Shown here one piece after another: positions 1 to 12,639 of a stretch of 64,000 nt of DNA. A program made the position numbers and the translations under genes. This stretch comes from Enoplosus armatus (lineage: Eukaryota; Chordata; Actinopteri; Centrarchiformes; Enoplosidae), in contig NC_092191.1 in NCBI RefSeq assembly GCF_043641665.1, forward strand, positions 727,501 to 791,500. Direction: 5' to 3'. Each line of letters begins with the position of its first letter. Within the stretch, counting starts at the first letter, position 1. A model generated the notes under the pieces. That model worked only from the letters and a program-made list of their open reading frames with translations, did not search any database and was not told the DNA's origin.

Positions 1-275
1 CACGACACGAATAAATAAGAGTAAATGAAACTAAAACTCGGCAGGAAGAAGCCGCTCAGCTGAGTGGAGCTTCAGGTGCGGAAGAACGAGTTCAAAACCA
101 AACACACGATTCTCATGCTGAGTCAAATTAAAGTATGAGAGAGTCAGTTACTTTTACTGTCAACCTTTTGACTTCTTCTTTTCCTTCTAATGCCAAAATA
201 AAAGCGACAGAAGAAGAAGAGACGTCTAAATGATGAGATGTAATTGTGGGAGAGTAAACGCGACATGTGACTTAC

Positions 276-2862
276 CTGTGAGGTGACAGTGAGCTCCTTT
301 CTGCCTCCTCCTCTCGTCTCTCAGCCTCCGGCTCAACACCTCCACCACGCCTTTCTTGGTCACATGGAGGATCCCCAGGTTACTGAAGCTACAGGAAGTG
401 ACATCACAGTCAGGATATTTCCTTATGTCACATGTTACGTCATCACATAAACCAGCTTTGTGTCATTTCAGATGAACTGTACAAAAACATTATTTATTTT
501 TCATTGCAGATTTTATCAGTGCTTTTTCTTAATTTCCAGTTGTAGCATTTATTTTGTTTACTTACATGTATACTTTTTTCAGCTCAGCTCATATATATAT
601 ATATATTTATTTTATATAAAGTCTTTATTTTCTATGTTTATTTATTTTCATGTATTAAGTTAAATCCATTTCATCCTATAATTCAGTCTAATTTAATCTT
701 GTTCTCTGATATCTTGTTCAAGGACACATTGAGAGGAAATAATTATTTTATAATAACGTTTGTTAATCTTTAACCAGCTTTCAATCAAAATGTGAGGATT
801 TCTCAGTAAATTAGTGACAAAGCTTTGCTCCTCTGTTCCCTGTTGATATTTTGTAAAGTTTGAATTTTCATGACTGTGACTCACTTCTTTAATAAACTTC
901 CCCTTGACGGTTGTTGTTACAGCTTTCTAGTATACATAGTGTGTATAATAACCTCATTATATTATTATACTGTGTATAATCTTTTTATTTCATTATTTAT
1001 CATTGTTATGAATTATTTCATGGATTTATTCGTTTGTCTCTTTTCTTTTTTTTCCACGTATCTTTTGCTCTGGGCTTTCAACTTATGTGTTTTCTGGCCT
1101 TGGAAGCTGAATTTTCTAAAGAAAATTCAGACTTCCTCTTTGGAGTTTTTCTCTAGAAGGAATGACGAGGACTAAAACCATGAAGACTTTCCTCCCTGAC
1201 TCCTGGTTACTGTTTGTTTAGTGGTGAATGAGGAGCTTCAGGGGATTCTGCTGCTGTACACAGCGTTTATTATCACAGTGTTGGTGAAGATGCAGCGACG
1301 TGATTGGATACTGACGAGGCGGTGAGGTCGTTGGGGCCGACGTCGAGCATGCAGGTGCCGTTCTCCGTGCAGTGACGTCCCACCAGACTGTGGGCGTGAA
1401 CACGAGGAGGATCAGAGTGGGTCACCAGCTGGACCTCCACCCGGGCGTGGCCCCCGTAGTTATTAACCTGAGACAGACAGACATGAACAGCACTAACAGA
1501 ATTAACAGAGTCCGAATGAAACAAAGGACTTTTTATTCACTTCAAGCGTTGTTGACATGTTGTCAGAGCGTTGTTGACATGTCAGTGTTGTTGACATGTT
1601 GTCAGAGCGTTGTTGACATGTTGTCAGAACGTTGTCAAAGCGTTGTTGACATGTCAGAATGTTGTTGACATGATTAAGCGTTGTCAGAGCGTTGTTGACA
1701 TGTTGTCAGAACGTTGTTGACATGTTGTCAGAACTTGTCAAAGCGTTGTTGACATGTTGTCAAAATGTTGTTGACATGTTGTCAAAGCTTTGTCAGAATG
1801 TTGACATGTTGTTTAAGCGTTGTCAGAGCGTTGTTCACATGTCAGAGCGTTGTCAGAATGTTGTTGACATGTTGTCAAAGCTTTGTCAGAATGTTGACAT
1901 GTTGTTTAAGCGTTGTCAGAATGTTGTTGACATGTTGTCAAAGCTTTGTCAGAATGTTGACATGTTGTTTAAGCGTTGTCAGAATGTTGTTGACATGTTG
2001 TCAAAGCTTTGTCAGAACATTGTCAAAGCGTTGTCAGAGCGTTGTCAGGGTGTTACCCACCTTCACGGTCGGGTAGGTTCTCCTGTTCTTCTCGCTGGAG
2101 GCCCCTGGGAGCCCACCGTGGGACGGACCCTCACACTCATAACGGAAGCGAAAGCCCCTCTGTGAACACACACACGTTTCCCATGATGCTCTCTGTTTGT
2201 TACAAACTCCACCGCTTGTTGTGTTTTCAGCATCAGGGCTGCATCTCATGCTCCTCTCACACTTTAAAAAGTTAGGATAGATTGTGATCATCAGTGTGTT
2301 TTAGGAATGTATGTACCCATTTAAATATTTTTACACAATATTCATATTTTTATATCATGAATTCATTATTATTGTTTTTATCTTATATTATTGTGTGTTC
2401 CAATGTATTTCTTTTTAAATACATTAAATACATAGTCTGATTGTTTATTTGAAATGTTTTAATCCAGGTTGAACCAACTTAGTGTTGATAAATAAAGTTT
2501 ATTGTTGTTGTTGTTGTTGTTGTTGTTGTGTGGAACATCGCCTGCTGTTATTTTACAAGTTATCACATCTGTTTTTCACCTCTGAGCAGAAATAAGAACA
2601 CAGTCACAGGAAGTCAGCTGCAGTAATATTCAGTTTGTACATCCACTGATTGCGTAAACCTGGTTCTTCTTTTGTCTTCATACCAGAACTGACTGATTTG
2701 CATACAGACAGTCAGAGGCCTCAGAGTCACATGACCTTTAGCTGCAGAAACTCCCTGACTTCCTGTATCCACTCAGTCCCATGTTGTTAAATGACAGTTG
2801 GGAAAACCCTACTGGATTAAAGGAAGTGACGGTTACAGTAACATGTGGATCAGCCTGAACCT

Positions 2863-2896
<34 letters not shown>

Positions 2897-5800
2897 ATTT
2901 ATATATATACTTTGCATATCATTACATAATAATACTGTACTACTACCTTTTGCTATTATTGTGCTCTATATTATTATATTATAAGCTTTATCATAGTATT
3001 CACATTGATTTCAATTACATATACTTGTATTGTATTATAACTGTATAGTGTGTATATGACATATACTACACATCATTATATTTTTTATATATATTGTACT
3101 TATTAGTCATACCTAACCCTATATACTTTCACGACATGTATATTAATTTCTATTGTACTACTTTACCTCTTCTGCACAATTAATTTATATAGCCTATTTA
3201 AATGTCAGTCCTTCACTTCTTTAATCCCTAATTTTATTTTCTTAAATCATTTAAAAAGAGTTCTTATCTGTTTTCTTACTTCTCAGTGTGTCTCTGAACT
3301 GTGAACTCCCCTCAGTGATCAATAAAGTTTTACCTTCTTCTGTCTCATCTTAAAAAACCTTAAAAAAAAATCTTAACAACTGCCACCCTCCATCTTTAGT
3401 TTCTTCTGTTTGTTTAAAAACGGATCGTATTGAGCCTATATTAACAAAAGAACGTCTAATTGCACTAATTAAGCACAACTTTACTTTTGATGTTGATACA
3501 GTTTTTGTTTTTCACCACAGTAAACCCAGTTTAATGGTTCAAGGGTTGTGGCAGCAGCAGAAGGTACAGAACATATTCCAGTGCAGACCAGAGAAACCAG
3601 CTCTACTTGTCAGCGTAAGGACCCAGTTTTAACTTTCTGATTTTAAACAAGTTGCTGAACAAGAGTTTTGTAGGACAATCTGGTATCTAACAAAACTCCA
3701 AATGCGGTGGGGCCAATGGCACAAGATGGTGTCATCAGCATAAAAGTGGACATTGCAATGCTCAGTTAATTAGAATAATTATTGTTAATGTATGGAGTAA
3801 ATAGCAGGGGGCCTAATGCTGATCCCCGTGGGGCGCCTTTATCAACACAACACATACTTTAAGACTCTCATTCAGAGGTTTCAGAAAATTTTAAATGTTC
3901 AACCCCTCAACTCTATCAACTCTACGTCTGTTCGATTCCTTCCTATTTGGTGCTTTTAGCCCAGCCGGTCCACAAACTCAACGTACTGTTGAAAGTCACT
4001 TTGTACAGTTAGAGTAGAAACTACATGCCAACAATGTAGACGTGAATTTGCAAGTTTGTACAGAAATATTAGCTTCACCTGTTTGGGCTCCTCGATGATT
4101 TGAATGTAAGGACCATGAGCTGAAACACAAACAAGAGTTCAGTTAATGACACACAGAAACTGCCTGAAATCCAGTGGTCACGATGACTGATGGTTTTGGG
4201 ATGTCACCATCCACTTTCACTATTTCACCAGCTACAGGACTTCTTACACCTAGTATGAGGGTAGATTAAGGTGTTTTCCCAATCAGTAAGCTCTAGCCTC
4301 CAAGGTACTGTTCATTTACATTTGTGGACAGATGTGGTCTCTGTTTCTTGTAACAAGAGGAGAATACTAGAAAGTCCACATTGGGGTTCCCGAGTACTGA
4401 TGGGTGCTGCTGCTTTTGAGAAAATTGTAGGTCTGATTTCAATAATTCTGGAAAAAGGCTCTGAAATGTCTCGTTACAGACATTACATCAAGGTTCCAGG
4501 TGTCGGGGCGCCCCCGTAGCGTAGGCCATGGGCTAAGACCATGGGCTACACTGTCCCTGGGTCGAGTCTGGACGGGGATCTTTGTTGCATCCGTAATATC
4601 CTCCACTGTCTGTCTGTAATAAAGGCACAAACATGCCCAAAATAAAACTATGCAGCTACCAAGATAAGGTTCTAGAGGGACTCGAGGACTGGACAGAGGT
4701 TTGCAGAAGTCTACAAGAGGTTCTAGAAAGTGAGAACCCCTTTTAGAAGTCAGAATAGGTTCATGAGTACTTGCAGACTAGGTCTAGATTTTAACTGGAG
4801 CTTCAATGTCTCACAGCTTGTTTTTAAGTGTAAGAAAAAGGTTCTGCGTGAACCTAAAAGGTAAATGTCTTCTGGTATTTTAGGAGTACTGTTATACAGG
4901 GTTTTTCAGGCACAACAGGACTGGATCACCAGTGCGGTGTGAGAGCTGAGTCACCTGTTTGGGGTACTGACTGATGAACTGAATTGGAATCAGGTCTGTC
5001 TGCGTACCTGTCTCAGGTATGTAGGGTTCAGTCTTTATGTCCACTGGAGGAATGTAGTCGTACTGCATCAAATTCATCTGCAGCTGAAGAAGAAGAAGAA
5101 AGCGTTTTTCAGTTTGCACACGAACATCGAGCTATTAATCATCACTATAAAATGACACGTCTCTGGTATCAGGTATTGAAATGATGAGCTGATTGATCCG
5201 ATAGTTGATTGTATGAATCATTTCTTCAGTAAAAAAAACCAAACATGATCTGTTTCCAGAGATTTGCTGCTTTTCTAATAATCAGAACTGAATCAAATAA
5301 GACTGAAGGAAGTGTTTTTCACAATGTTAGTCAGATGCTAACTTTAACTAACTTTAATTAGCACTCGATTTTTACACCTTTCTGATGACTGTATTCATCT
5401 GTGGAAGGAAAATAACACTGACATGGGCTCGAATGATGAACAATAAGATTGTGAAATAATTATTTTTAATACAATCTAAAGGAATGAGAGGAATGTGATA
5501 TCCTCAAGACATTAAAGTTATTTTCTCTGTTAGCTCACATTAACTTCTCTTATTAACTGTTAGCTTTGTGTTGTTTTGTCTGAAACCTTTTCTGCTGCCA
5601 CCTCAGACATGTCTCTCCTGTGAAAGAGGTTCAGATCTCTTCCCTGGTTAAGAAATGAGCCTGTGGTTGAATATCAGCCTTCGTACACTTGTGAAAAACG
5701 CCGTATTTAGTAGAAAGGTTTGTTAAAGTTACAGGAAGACAAACTGAGGTTGAGATGCAGGAAACAGTTTGAAACTCAAAGTTCCCACACAGGTCGACTT

Positions 5801-6725
5801 TGAAGTTAAACATGCAAATCAGTTTTACTCTGCATCATTAAAATACAGACTTCTGCAGAAATTGGAAATTCTTCTTTTTGCATTCGTCGGCTTTGAGCTT
5901 TCTGTTTGATAGTAAACGGAAACTGTTACAGAACTTTATGATTGTGTTGGCTCACTCAGTTTATCTTCATCACTTCAATAAACTCTCGATGTCCGTCTGC
6001 CAGTAAACGGACCGACGGTTCACCTGACAGCCTGCTGCCTGACTTCAGCATTCATTTGATTTTATTTACACGTTCTGAACCAAATGTGACTCCCAGAGGA
6101 CGTCTGCAGCGGCAGGCCAAGGAGGCCTGGCTGAGACGGAAGGCTGACGTAAAACCACAGACTTTATAGATTCTACTATTACTACTATCTAGTGTTTTTA
6201 AATTATTTCTGAACATCAGTTCACAAGATATATTTTTTATATCACTAACAATAAAAAAAACAACACTGCTGCCAGGCAACATGACATCCATCCGCCACCA
6301 ATACAAATAAACTCAAATCAATATATTATCCTTTTTATCCATCTTGCTGTGTGGAAATCATTTCTCAGTAGTAGAAAATCTTTCTGACCCCAACTTGAGC
6401 CCTTAAACAGGAAACACTACAATCAATAAACTGATCAATTATCTGAAGAGGTCGTTCACTATCAGGTGAAGGATTGAATAGAGAAGGACTCACGTCGTTG
6501 TCGTAGACGTTGATGAACTGAGCTTCAGTCATCCTGCAGCACAGACAGACAGGCAGAGAGACAGACAGAGGCTTTAGAGTTCACACACACACACAGGAGG
6601 TACAGTTTGTGAAGTGAAGTCCCGACGCGACGAACGAGGAAACAACAAATAAACAAAGTCAACGAAAAAAAATCAGCAGCAGTTTCACTTTCACATGACG
6701 GACGAGAGAGGCTCAAATACAGCAC

Positions 6726-6763
<38 letters not shown>

Positions 6764-9334
6764 CCCCTCCCCTCCTCTCGGCCTGTTTTCAGTCACTTCC
6801 TGGAAGTGGCCGAGCGGAGGAAAACCCCCAGAATTCCAGATCAGCCCTGAGGGGGCGGGGCTGCTGCAGCTGATGTCACTCTGCTGCTGCTGGTAGAGAG
6901 AGCTCTCTCTGAAGGGAACCAGGAAGCTGCTCTTTAAAGAAAGAGAAGAAGTGTTTGTCCTCTGCTGACAGGAAGTGTTTCCATGCTTCAGGAAACAAGT
7001 GTGCCCCCCCCCCCCCCGACAGCCCCCATCCACAAGCAGCTGCTTAGCTTAGCTTAGCTTAGCGTAAAGACTGGAATCAGGGGGAAACAGTTAGTCTGGC
7101 TCTGTTTTTGTTTCATATGCTGAAAACTGAAACAAGGTTTTCAACATTTAACATCTCCACAACCAAAACATAGCATGCTAATGTTAGCATGTAGCTCAAA
7201 GCAGTCTGTACAATTTCCCCCCGGGGATCAATAAAGTATTTCTGATTCTGATTCTGATTCTGATCCGCAGACCTGTGAAGACAGCGTCACATGGACAAGT
7301 TCTTCTAAGTCCTGCACAGACAGACTCCTCTCATATACTCTAAAGGTGAAAATCTGAGTGTCGTCTGTGTACGTTAAAGATATTTGAATGTTTTCAACAA
7401 TCTGAGAAAATGCAGACGAGCGTGATAATGACAGCCGAAGACGAACATCTGGGACATTTTAAAGACTACAAATATAAAATACTCAACAAAATGAAGATAA
7501 TGCGAGAAGAAAACAAACTGCAGGAGAATTAAAGGACAAAGCCGTGAATAAATCCCCTCCAGCAGACACGAACCTGATGTTTCATGCTCAGACCTCCAGC
7601 CTCTCCTTACTTCCTCTTTGCCCGTCTTTCTGTCTCTTTGGTGGTTTTTGGTTCGTCAGTTTGACTTCCTGTCTCTCCTCAGCTCTACAACACCAGAAAA
7701 ACCCGCTTCGCTGCAGAATCTGACTCAGATCTGATCTGAATTGCTGAATCGTCCCCCGGCGGAGGGACGGCCTCCCCAACGAGGGCAGCCAATCGGATCA
7801 CGGCAGACACGGCCTTCATTAACATAAACCCACAGCAGGTACAGTAAGAGCGAGGCAGTCAGAGGAGAGAAAACCCGAGGGGGAAGTCTGGGGTTCGGGG
7901 TATTTCTGGGTGACCTCTGACCTCTGCAGGAATCCACTGAGGTGATTTTACGGTTGTGTTTCCTTGAAACAGCTCGGCCTCATGTTGCTGTTAACCTGTT
8001 TACTCATCTGCCACAAAGTCCCCCTGAACACCTGAGAGAAAGTGACCAAATCCACCTCCCACAAAGACGGACACACCTCTAAGACCTTCTTTATTTCAGG
8101 ACAACGCAGGCGACTTAAGAATACTCCATTACAAGTAAAAGTACTTCAGTAAAAGTACTTTGAGGGTCAAAAGTGAAACAACCAGAAGTTCCTGTTTGCA
8201 CTGTAACCATGGAAACTGACATCAGTTTGATACTGAAGGAAACCTCTCAGCATGATGATGACGAGGAGAGACACGAAGGTAGAAGGACTGGACTCAGACA
8301 GGAAGTGTGTGCAACATGAAACAAAGGCTCTGAGTCCCCTACAGGACAGGAACCATCACAGTCCCTGTACACTCACTGAACACTCACTTCAAAACCTCGA
8401 CAAGAAGCCGGAGTGGAAAACATTACACGTGTCAGACAGTTTGTCAACATGAGAACAGACTGCAGATCAGTTGACTGTACTGTCTTATCCCACTGAGACA
8501 AAGTGTCTCTGTTGAAGCTGAACTGGACACATCCCGTTTATTTAGAGTTCCTTTAAAGGACGGGTTCATGAGCTCTCAGCTCTGTCCTCTGTCTGTCTTC
8601 TGTCTGTCCTCAGTCTGTCCTCTGTCTGTCCAATTCTGCATGTTTAATCATACGTTGATTTCAGAGTGAGCCCTGAACACAATGCTGAGACGCTGACCGT
8701 CTTAAACCTGCGAGCAACAACAGTCTCCAGTTAAACTTCTGGAAACACAACGACGGTCCTCAAACATTCTTCACGTTCATTCATTAAAACTCGGCTGACG
8801 TGATGTCGGGGGTCCATGTTTTGTTTGTCTCACATACATTCCTCCTACTGGTGTCACAGTGTTCCTCTGATCTACAGGTGGCGATGATGAGCCAAGATAC
8901 GCGGCAACGCACCAACAAAGGCAGTGAAGAAGAAGAATGCTTGCTAGCAAACATGGATGTAAACAATTGAGCTTTAAAACTTTTAATAAAAATCGACTTT
9001 GCAAATGTTTTATGAGGAAGGAAACGCTCGTTAGATAAACACGATGAGCTCTGGTGAGAAACTCTGAATGTAAACAAAACTTTTGTTTGTTTACTAGAAA
9101 CCTCCATAGGGGCGCTTTAATATCTGAGATCTGTGACATCGCTGCAGATAAGTCTGACGGACAGGGACGGGACGGACACACATGAGGCTGCTGGAGGACG
9201 AAGACTTCCCCTCAGTGACGTCTCCATGTCTCCATCAGAATCATTTCTTTGGAAATAAACAGTGAGATGAACCTCACCACAAACAAACCACATTATTAAC
9301 ACATAAAGAATCCCTACCTCAGAGCTCCGGCCAT
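276..9334 (-). CDS. nfkb2: NF-kappa-B p100/p52 subunit, 5' part (7 coding exons, 3' end outside window)
   Basis: Rel-family transcription factor precursor whose Rel homology domain binds kappa-B DNA in the nucleus. The minus-strand coding exons join in frame: 9334-9318, 6533-6494, 5077-5008, 4119-4079, 2159-2061, 1467-1316 and 388-276 (532 nt, residues 1-177 plus one base). The N-terminus MAGALRMTEAQ leads to [13 protein letters not shown], then the Rel DNA-contact loop [16 protein letters not shown] and [13 protein letters not shown]. Next come [19 protein letters not shown] and [18 protein letters not shown]. The phrase [16 protein letters not shown] is typical of NFKB2; NFKB1 has VTNGKNIHLHAHSLVG. 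Every junction has a GT donor and an AG acceptor and keeps phase. The start ATG has A at -3 and G at +4. The dimerisation domain, glycine hinge, ankyrin repeats and death domain must lie beyond position 1. Family assignment is very firm; nfkb2 over nfkb1 is likely. Confidence 0.93.
1546..2050. repeat. minisatellite in nfkb2 intron 5
   Basis: About 500 bp of diverged tandem units built on gttgttgacatgttgtcag plus aatgttgacatgttgtttaa and agcgttgtcag pieces. It fills most of the intron between the exons ending at 2061 and starting at 1467, and reaches to within about 10 bp of the donor of the 2159-2061 exon. The plus-strand open frames across it are a by-product of the stop-poor unit. Confidence 0.9.
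2502..2529. repeat. (TTG)n microsatellite
   Basis: Nine or more uninterrupted TTG units in nfkb2 intron 4, directly following an AATAAAGTTTA A/T-rich tail. This suggests the 3' end of an old retroposed element. Confidence 0.75.
2864..2894. repeat. (GT)n microsatellite
   Basis: Uninterrupted GT dinucleotide run in nfkb2 intron 4, followed by an AT-rich stretch to about 3.3 kb in which I see nothing coding. Confidence 0.9.
3640..3850 (-). mobile_element. degraded LINE reverse-transcriptase fragment
   Basis: On the minus strand, 3840-3795 reads [16 protein letters not shown], the conserved PQGS-LGPLLF block of non-LTR reverse transcriptases. About 90 nt downstream, 3755-3725 reads FYADDTILC, the catalytic YADD block, after a frame change. 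Stops and frameshifts make it non-functional. It lies in nfkb2 intron 4 in the same orientation as the gene. An L2/Rex-type LINE is likely, but the clade cannot be fixed by eye. Confidence 0.75.
4507..4640 (+). mobile_element. tRNA-derived SINE
   Basis: The 5' part resembles a tRNA gene, with an A-box-like gtagcgtaggccatgggcta and a B-box-like gggtcgagtct about 45 bp further on (4559-4569). It continues into an unrelated body and ends in taataaaggcacaaacatgcccaaaataaaac. There is no cloverleaf 3' half, so this is a SINE and not a tRNA gene. It sits in nfkb2 intron 3. Confidence 0.7.
6732..6761. repeat. (TC)n microsatellite
   Basis: CT/TC run in nfkb2 intron 1, followed by pyrimidine-rich sequence. 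Confidence 0.85.
7040..7262. mobile_element. dispersed teleost repeat with LINE-like 3' tail
   Basis: Contains the recurrent phrase ttagcttagcgtaaagactgg, seen again near 9660, 22310, 35770 and 44760. It ends with tgtacaatttccccccgggg followed by atcaataaagtatttctgat and further TCTGAT units, a common teleost LINE/SINE 3' tail that recurs near 28725-28770. It is in nfkb2 intron 1. Confidence 0.55.
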
Positions 9335-9345
9335 GATGATGAAGG

Positions 9346-9379
<34 letters not shown>

Positions 9380-9390
9380 GGCTCAGCTCC
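9335..9390 (-). other. nfkb2: nfkb2 5' UTR with (ATC)n just before the start codon
   Basis: Reading the minus strand, a cctgcag acceptor (AG at 9392-9391) is followed by a short leader made largely of ATC/CAT triplets and then ATGG at 9334. The (GAT)n run on the plus strand spans about 9335-9378. There is no upstream ATG on the mRNA strand within this run. The exon start is inferred from the acceptor alone. Confidence 0.45.
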
Positions 9391-9517
9391 CTGCAGGAGA
9401 AGGCTGATCTGTTCTTCCTCCCTCTAGGATTTTTCTGCAGACGCCAAATCAGGAGTTAATCACCACTCACCGCTCAGTGTGTGTGTGTGTGTGTGTGTGT
9501 GATGGAGTCATATCTAA

Positions 9518-9527
9518 ATACATCAGT
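9518..9527 (+). promoter_or_regulatory. kappa-B site upstream of nfkb2 start
   Basis: GGGAATTTCC matches the kappa-B consensus GGGRNNYYCC exactly, about 190 bp upstream of the nfkb2 start codon and probably intronic. NF-kB genes are known to be autoregulated through kappa-B sites, so this is a plausible feedback element. One 10-mer can occur by chance. Confidence 0.5.
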
Positions 9528-11399
9528 GGGAATTTCCACTCCTCTTCCTCCTCCTCCTCCTCCTCTTATTTGTGGACAATCCTCAATTTCCAGCCCGACT
9601 GAACAAACAACAAACTGCTGCTTCTGTTAAAGGAACAGTTCAACAGGTTTCAGTCTCCTCTCTGTGGTTAGCCTAGCTTAGCACAAACACTGGAAGTGGG
9701 GGGGAACCGTTAGCCTAGCTCCATCAAAAGAAAGCAATCCTCCTTCCAACAAGTCCAAAAGTCTGGTCACACTCCTGCTCCCCAGGGGCCAAATCTCAAT
9801 CAATCCCAACTAGAAGCCCACCTACTGGCCTTTTCTGAGGCTTTCAAACACATCTCATGGTCTTCATCAGTGGATGGAGTTTGCTCAGTATTCATACCAG
9901 CCAATGAGCTTTCAGCAGATCTATGAAGCTGGTGAAAGGACCTTGAGTTGGGATTGTTTTGACTAACTTGTGGTGTCAGAAGGAGAGATTGTGTCGGGTT
10001 TCATTTAGTTAAAACTCTTTGAAGGTGGTTCCTCTGTGCAGCTGCAGCGACATGTCAGTTAATCATAAAAGTGAAATCATATAAAAAGCTGAACACTCAG
10101 TAAACACAAACAGGAACAACACAGAAACCTGAATTAGTTCAACCACGAGGAATTATCCCAAACTGAGAAGCAGCTGACTGTAGAATAAAAACAGGATCGA
10201 GTTTAATAAAACCAAAATAAAAGTTAAAGGAACGGTTCTTCCTGCAGCAGCAGAGTTTCTTCTGTTACACAATCTGATCAAACGTTTTCATCTCACTTCT
10301 GTTCAATAACTTCTGTTTTTCTTTCAACAAACACACATTTGATTCACTGATCCAGTTTTTATGTTCAGAATAGAAAGAATCAGCTGCTGCTCTGCACACA
10401 AACCGGACGCGACGTCTCACTTTGAGTTGAGCGCATTTAAAGCAGCAACACCTTCAACAAACTGCTCGTGTTAGAGACAGCAGGCTGAGGAGCAACATGT
10501 CCTCCTTTTCTCTGCTCTAAAAGTGACAGATTTACACTTCTGAAGCTCTGAAGGTGGAAACGAGCAGATGTGTTTCTGTGATATCGATTTCGTTATTGAT
10601 TAACTGAAGAGTTAATCAATAACCTGCCTGTGAATCAGCAGCAGTTCGTGTTGAAACGAGCAGAAATAAAGAGTTTAAAGGTGAGTTTTACCTGCCGCAG
10701 CTCAGTCTGTCTGTCCGTCTGATCCCTGAAAACACAAGCTGGATGAACGTCACAGCAGCAGCCTGGGCCAACTTCCTGTTTGTGCTTTTCAGAATAAAAT
10801 CAATTAGCGGGGGAACGACGTTTGTTTCTCTTCCTGCTTTATTAGTTTCAGTCTGATATTCGTAGTTCTCTGGATTATTGTCACATAATTGGTTGGAAAA
10901 TCTGCTGTGAATTAAAAGTTGTATTTTTCCCTTCAATGTTTAATGTATTTATTTAAATTAAAAGTAAATTCATTTTAAAGTTCCACAGTTTTCTGTTTTG
11001 GTTTTGGACACATTACAAAAGCATCATCATCCTGTCTTTTCTTTTTTTTCATTCACATTTTTACATTTTCAATGTTATTTATTTCATTTTTATTCACTTT
11101 TTACTTTATAATTATTGTTGTGTATTTAACCTTCCAGTGACATATTAACATGTCCAGTATATTCAAAGATGAGATGGGGGGGAAAGTTTAAAGGGGGGGG
11201 GGGGGGGGCAAATATACCAAACGCAAAGTAACTGTTAAAAAGATATTTTATATTTGAAACTAATTTGTCTCCAAATGAAAGTTTTAGTTTCTGTTTTCAG
11301 TATCTATTAGTATTTTAATTGCTCGGTTTTCTGCACCGCTAGTTGAGTAAATAAACGCTTTTAATTTGAAGGTCCACTCTTGAAACAGGAAGTCGTATC

Positions 11400-11600
11400 C
11401 CCGCTGTCCCCCACGAGCCTCACGCACCTCGGCAGTGTTGTCATGGTAACCAGCAGCAGTCAGTCAAGAGTGGAAAGCCCCGGAGCTGGAGGGGAATTCC
11501 GGTGCCACGTGGCCAATACAGCCCACTGATTGGTGGAAGGAGGAGGAGAGCCCCGCCCACCTGAGGGACACGGAAGCCCACGAGACAAAAACAGAGACAA
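11400..11600 (-). promoter_or_regulatory. likely nfkb2 promoter region
   Basis: A compact GC-rich block carries a GC box (11551-11558), CCAAT on the minus strand (11529-11533), CCAAT on the plus strand (11513-11517), a CACGTG E-box (11506-11511) and two kappa-B sites (11491-11500 and 11481-11472). It lies about 2 kb upstream of the nfkb2 start codon. A possible short untranslated exon follows at 10725-10692 (minus; AG acceptor, GTAAAA donor). The transcription start itself is not visible. Confidence 0.45.
11472..11500. promoter_or_regulatory. pair of kappa-B sites
   Basis: GGGGAATTCC at 11491-11500 and, on the minus strand, GGGGCTTTCC at 11481-11472. Both fit GGGRNNYYCC exactly and their edges are only 9 bp apart. 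They sit immediately downstream of CCAAT/GC boxes in the presumed nfkb2 promoter. This arrangement would make nfkb2 NF-kB-inducible, as its mammalian counterpart is known to be. Confidence 0.55.
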
Positions 11601-12252
11601 CAAAAAAACAAATAACAAAGCTCACACAAGTTTTAATACTTTGATTTAAAATTAGAAGACCAACGTGACAGATTCTGTTAATAATGAGCTGCTAATTAAT
11701 AAACATAATAAATACATAAATAAAAGCATAAGAGAGTTTATTAATAGAAAATAGGACCTGTATGAATTCAGTCTGACCAGGAAAAGTTTAAAAATGATGA
11801 ACTATGATTAAATAAATGACTAAAATACAAATTCTCTTATAGTCAGTACTATTATTATCAGTACTAATTATTATTATTAGAGACAGTGTCAGAGTTTTTA
11901 CTATCTAATCATTTTTAATTAGTATGTGTTTCTTACGGATGCTGAGTCATGAGTATAATGAGCATGTTGATTTAGTCTAAAGTGCGACTAGAAGAAGATC
12001 TACTTTTAACATTTCACTCAAAATAAACGTATTTTTATGACTTTGTATCTCAAAATATTCACAACTAAAATTCTGAGCTACAAATTTAAAAGTGCAAACA
12101 CACAAAGTCATTTCAACTCAGTGCCATCGTTAACTAAGTCACTGTCAGCAGCTTCAGTCCGTTTCCTCTCTGACGGCTGTGATTGGCTGCGGTCAGAGGT
12201 GACACGCCTTCAACCACATCCCACAGTGACGTCACGGAGTCCTGCAGTACAC

Positions 12253-12255
<3 letters not shown>

Positions 12256-12285
<30 letters not shown>
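12256..12285. repeat. (TG)n microsatellite
   Basis: TG run in the intergenic stretch between the presumed nfkb2 promoter and the glud1 3' end. An inverted CCAAT box lies at 12180. I see no gene from 11.6 to 12.6 kb. Confidence 0.85.
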
Positions 12286-12288
<3 letters not shown>

Positions 12289-12639
12289 AGTACCGTCACT
12301 CCTGGCGACACTGCCTCGACTTGAAGCCGTCTATGTTTTAAAACAGTGAAACACCTGAACGTGAAGATGAGTCTCTTCTTCTTCGTCCTCTCTTCAGCTG
12401 ACAAACATCAAATCTGCATCGCAGCTGCTGTTTTAAACACACAGCATGAATTTATTCCTGGTTTTACTTTTCCACTCTGTTGCAGACTGAAAGTCAGACT
12501 TAAACTGAACACGATTCTCAACATCTGTAACATCTGTTCATGTTTGCCGTCAGAAACTCAGGGACATGATCTGAAGACTGAACCATGAAAACTGAATAAA
12601 GCTTTAATCAAATAAAACACACACACACTCAGACACGTG

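Noticed and set aside
4507..4580. Possible tRNA gene
   Set aside because: A and B box-like words exist, but there is no acceptor-stem pairing or 3' half and the sequence continues into a SINE body.
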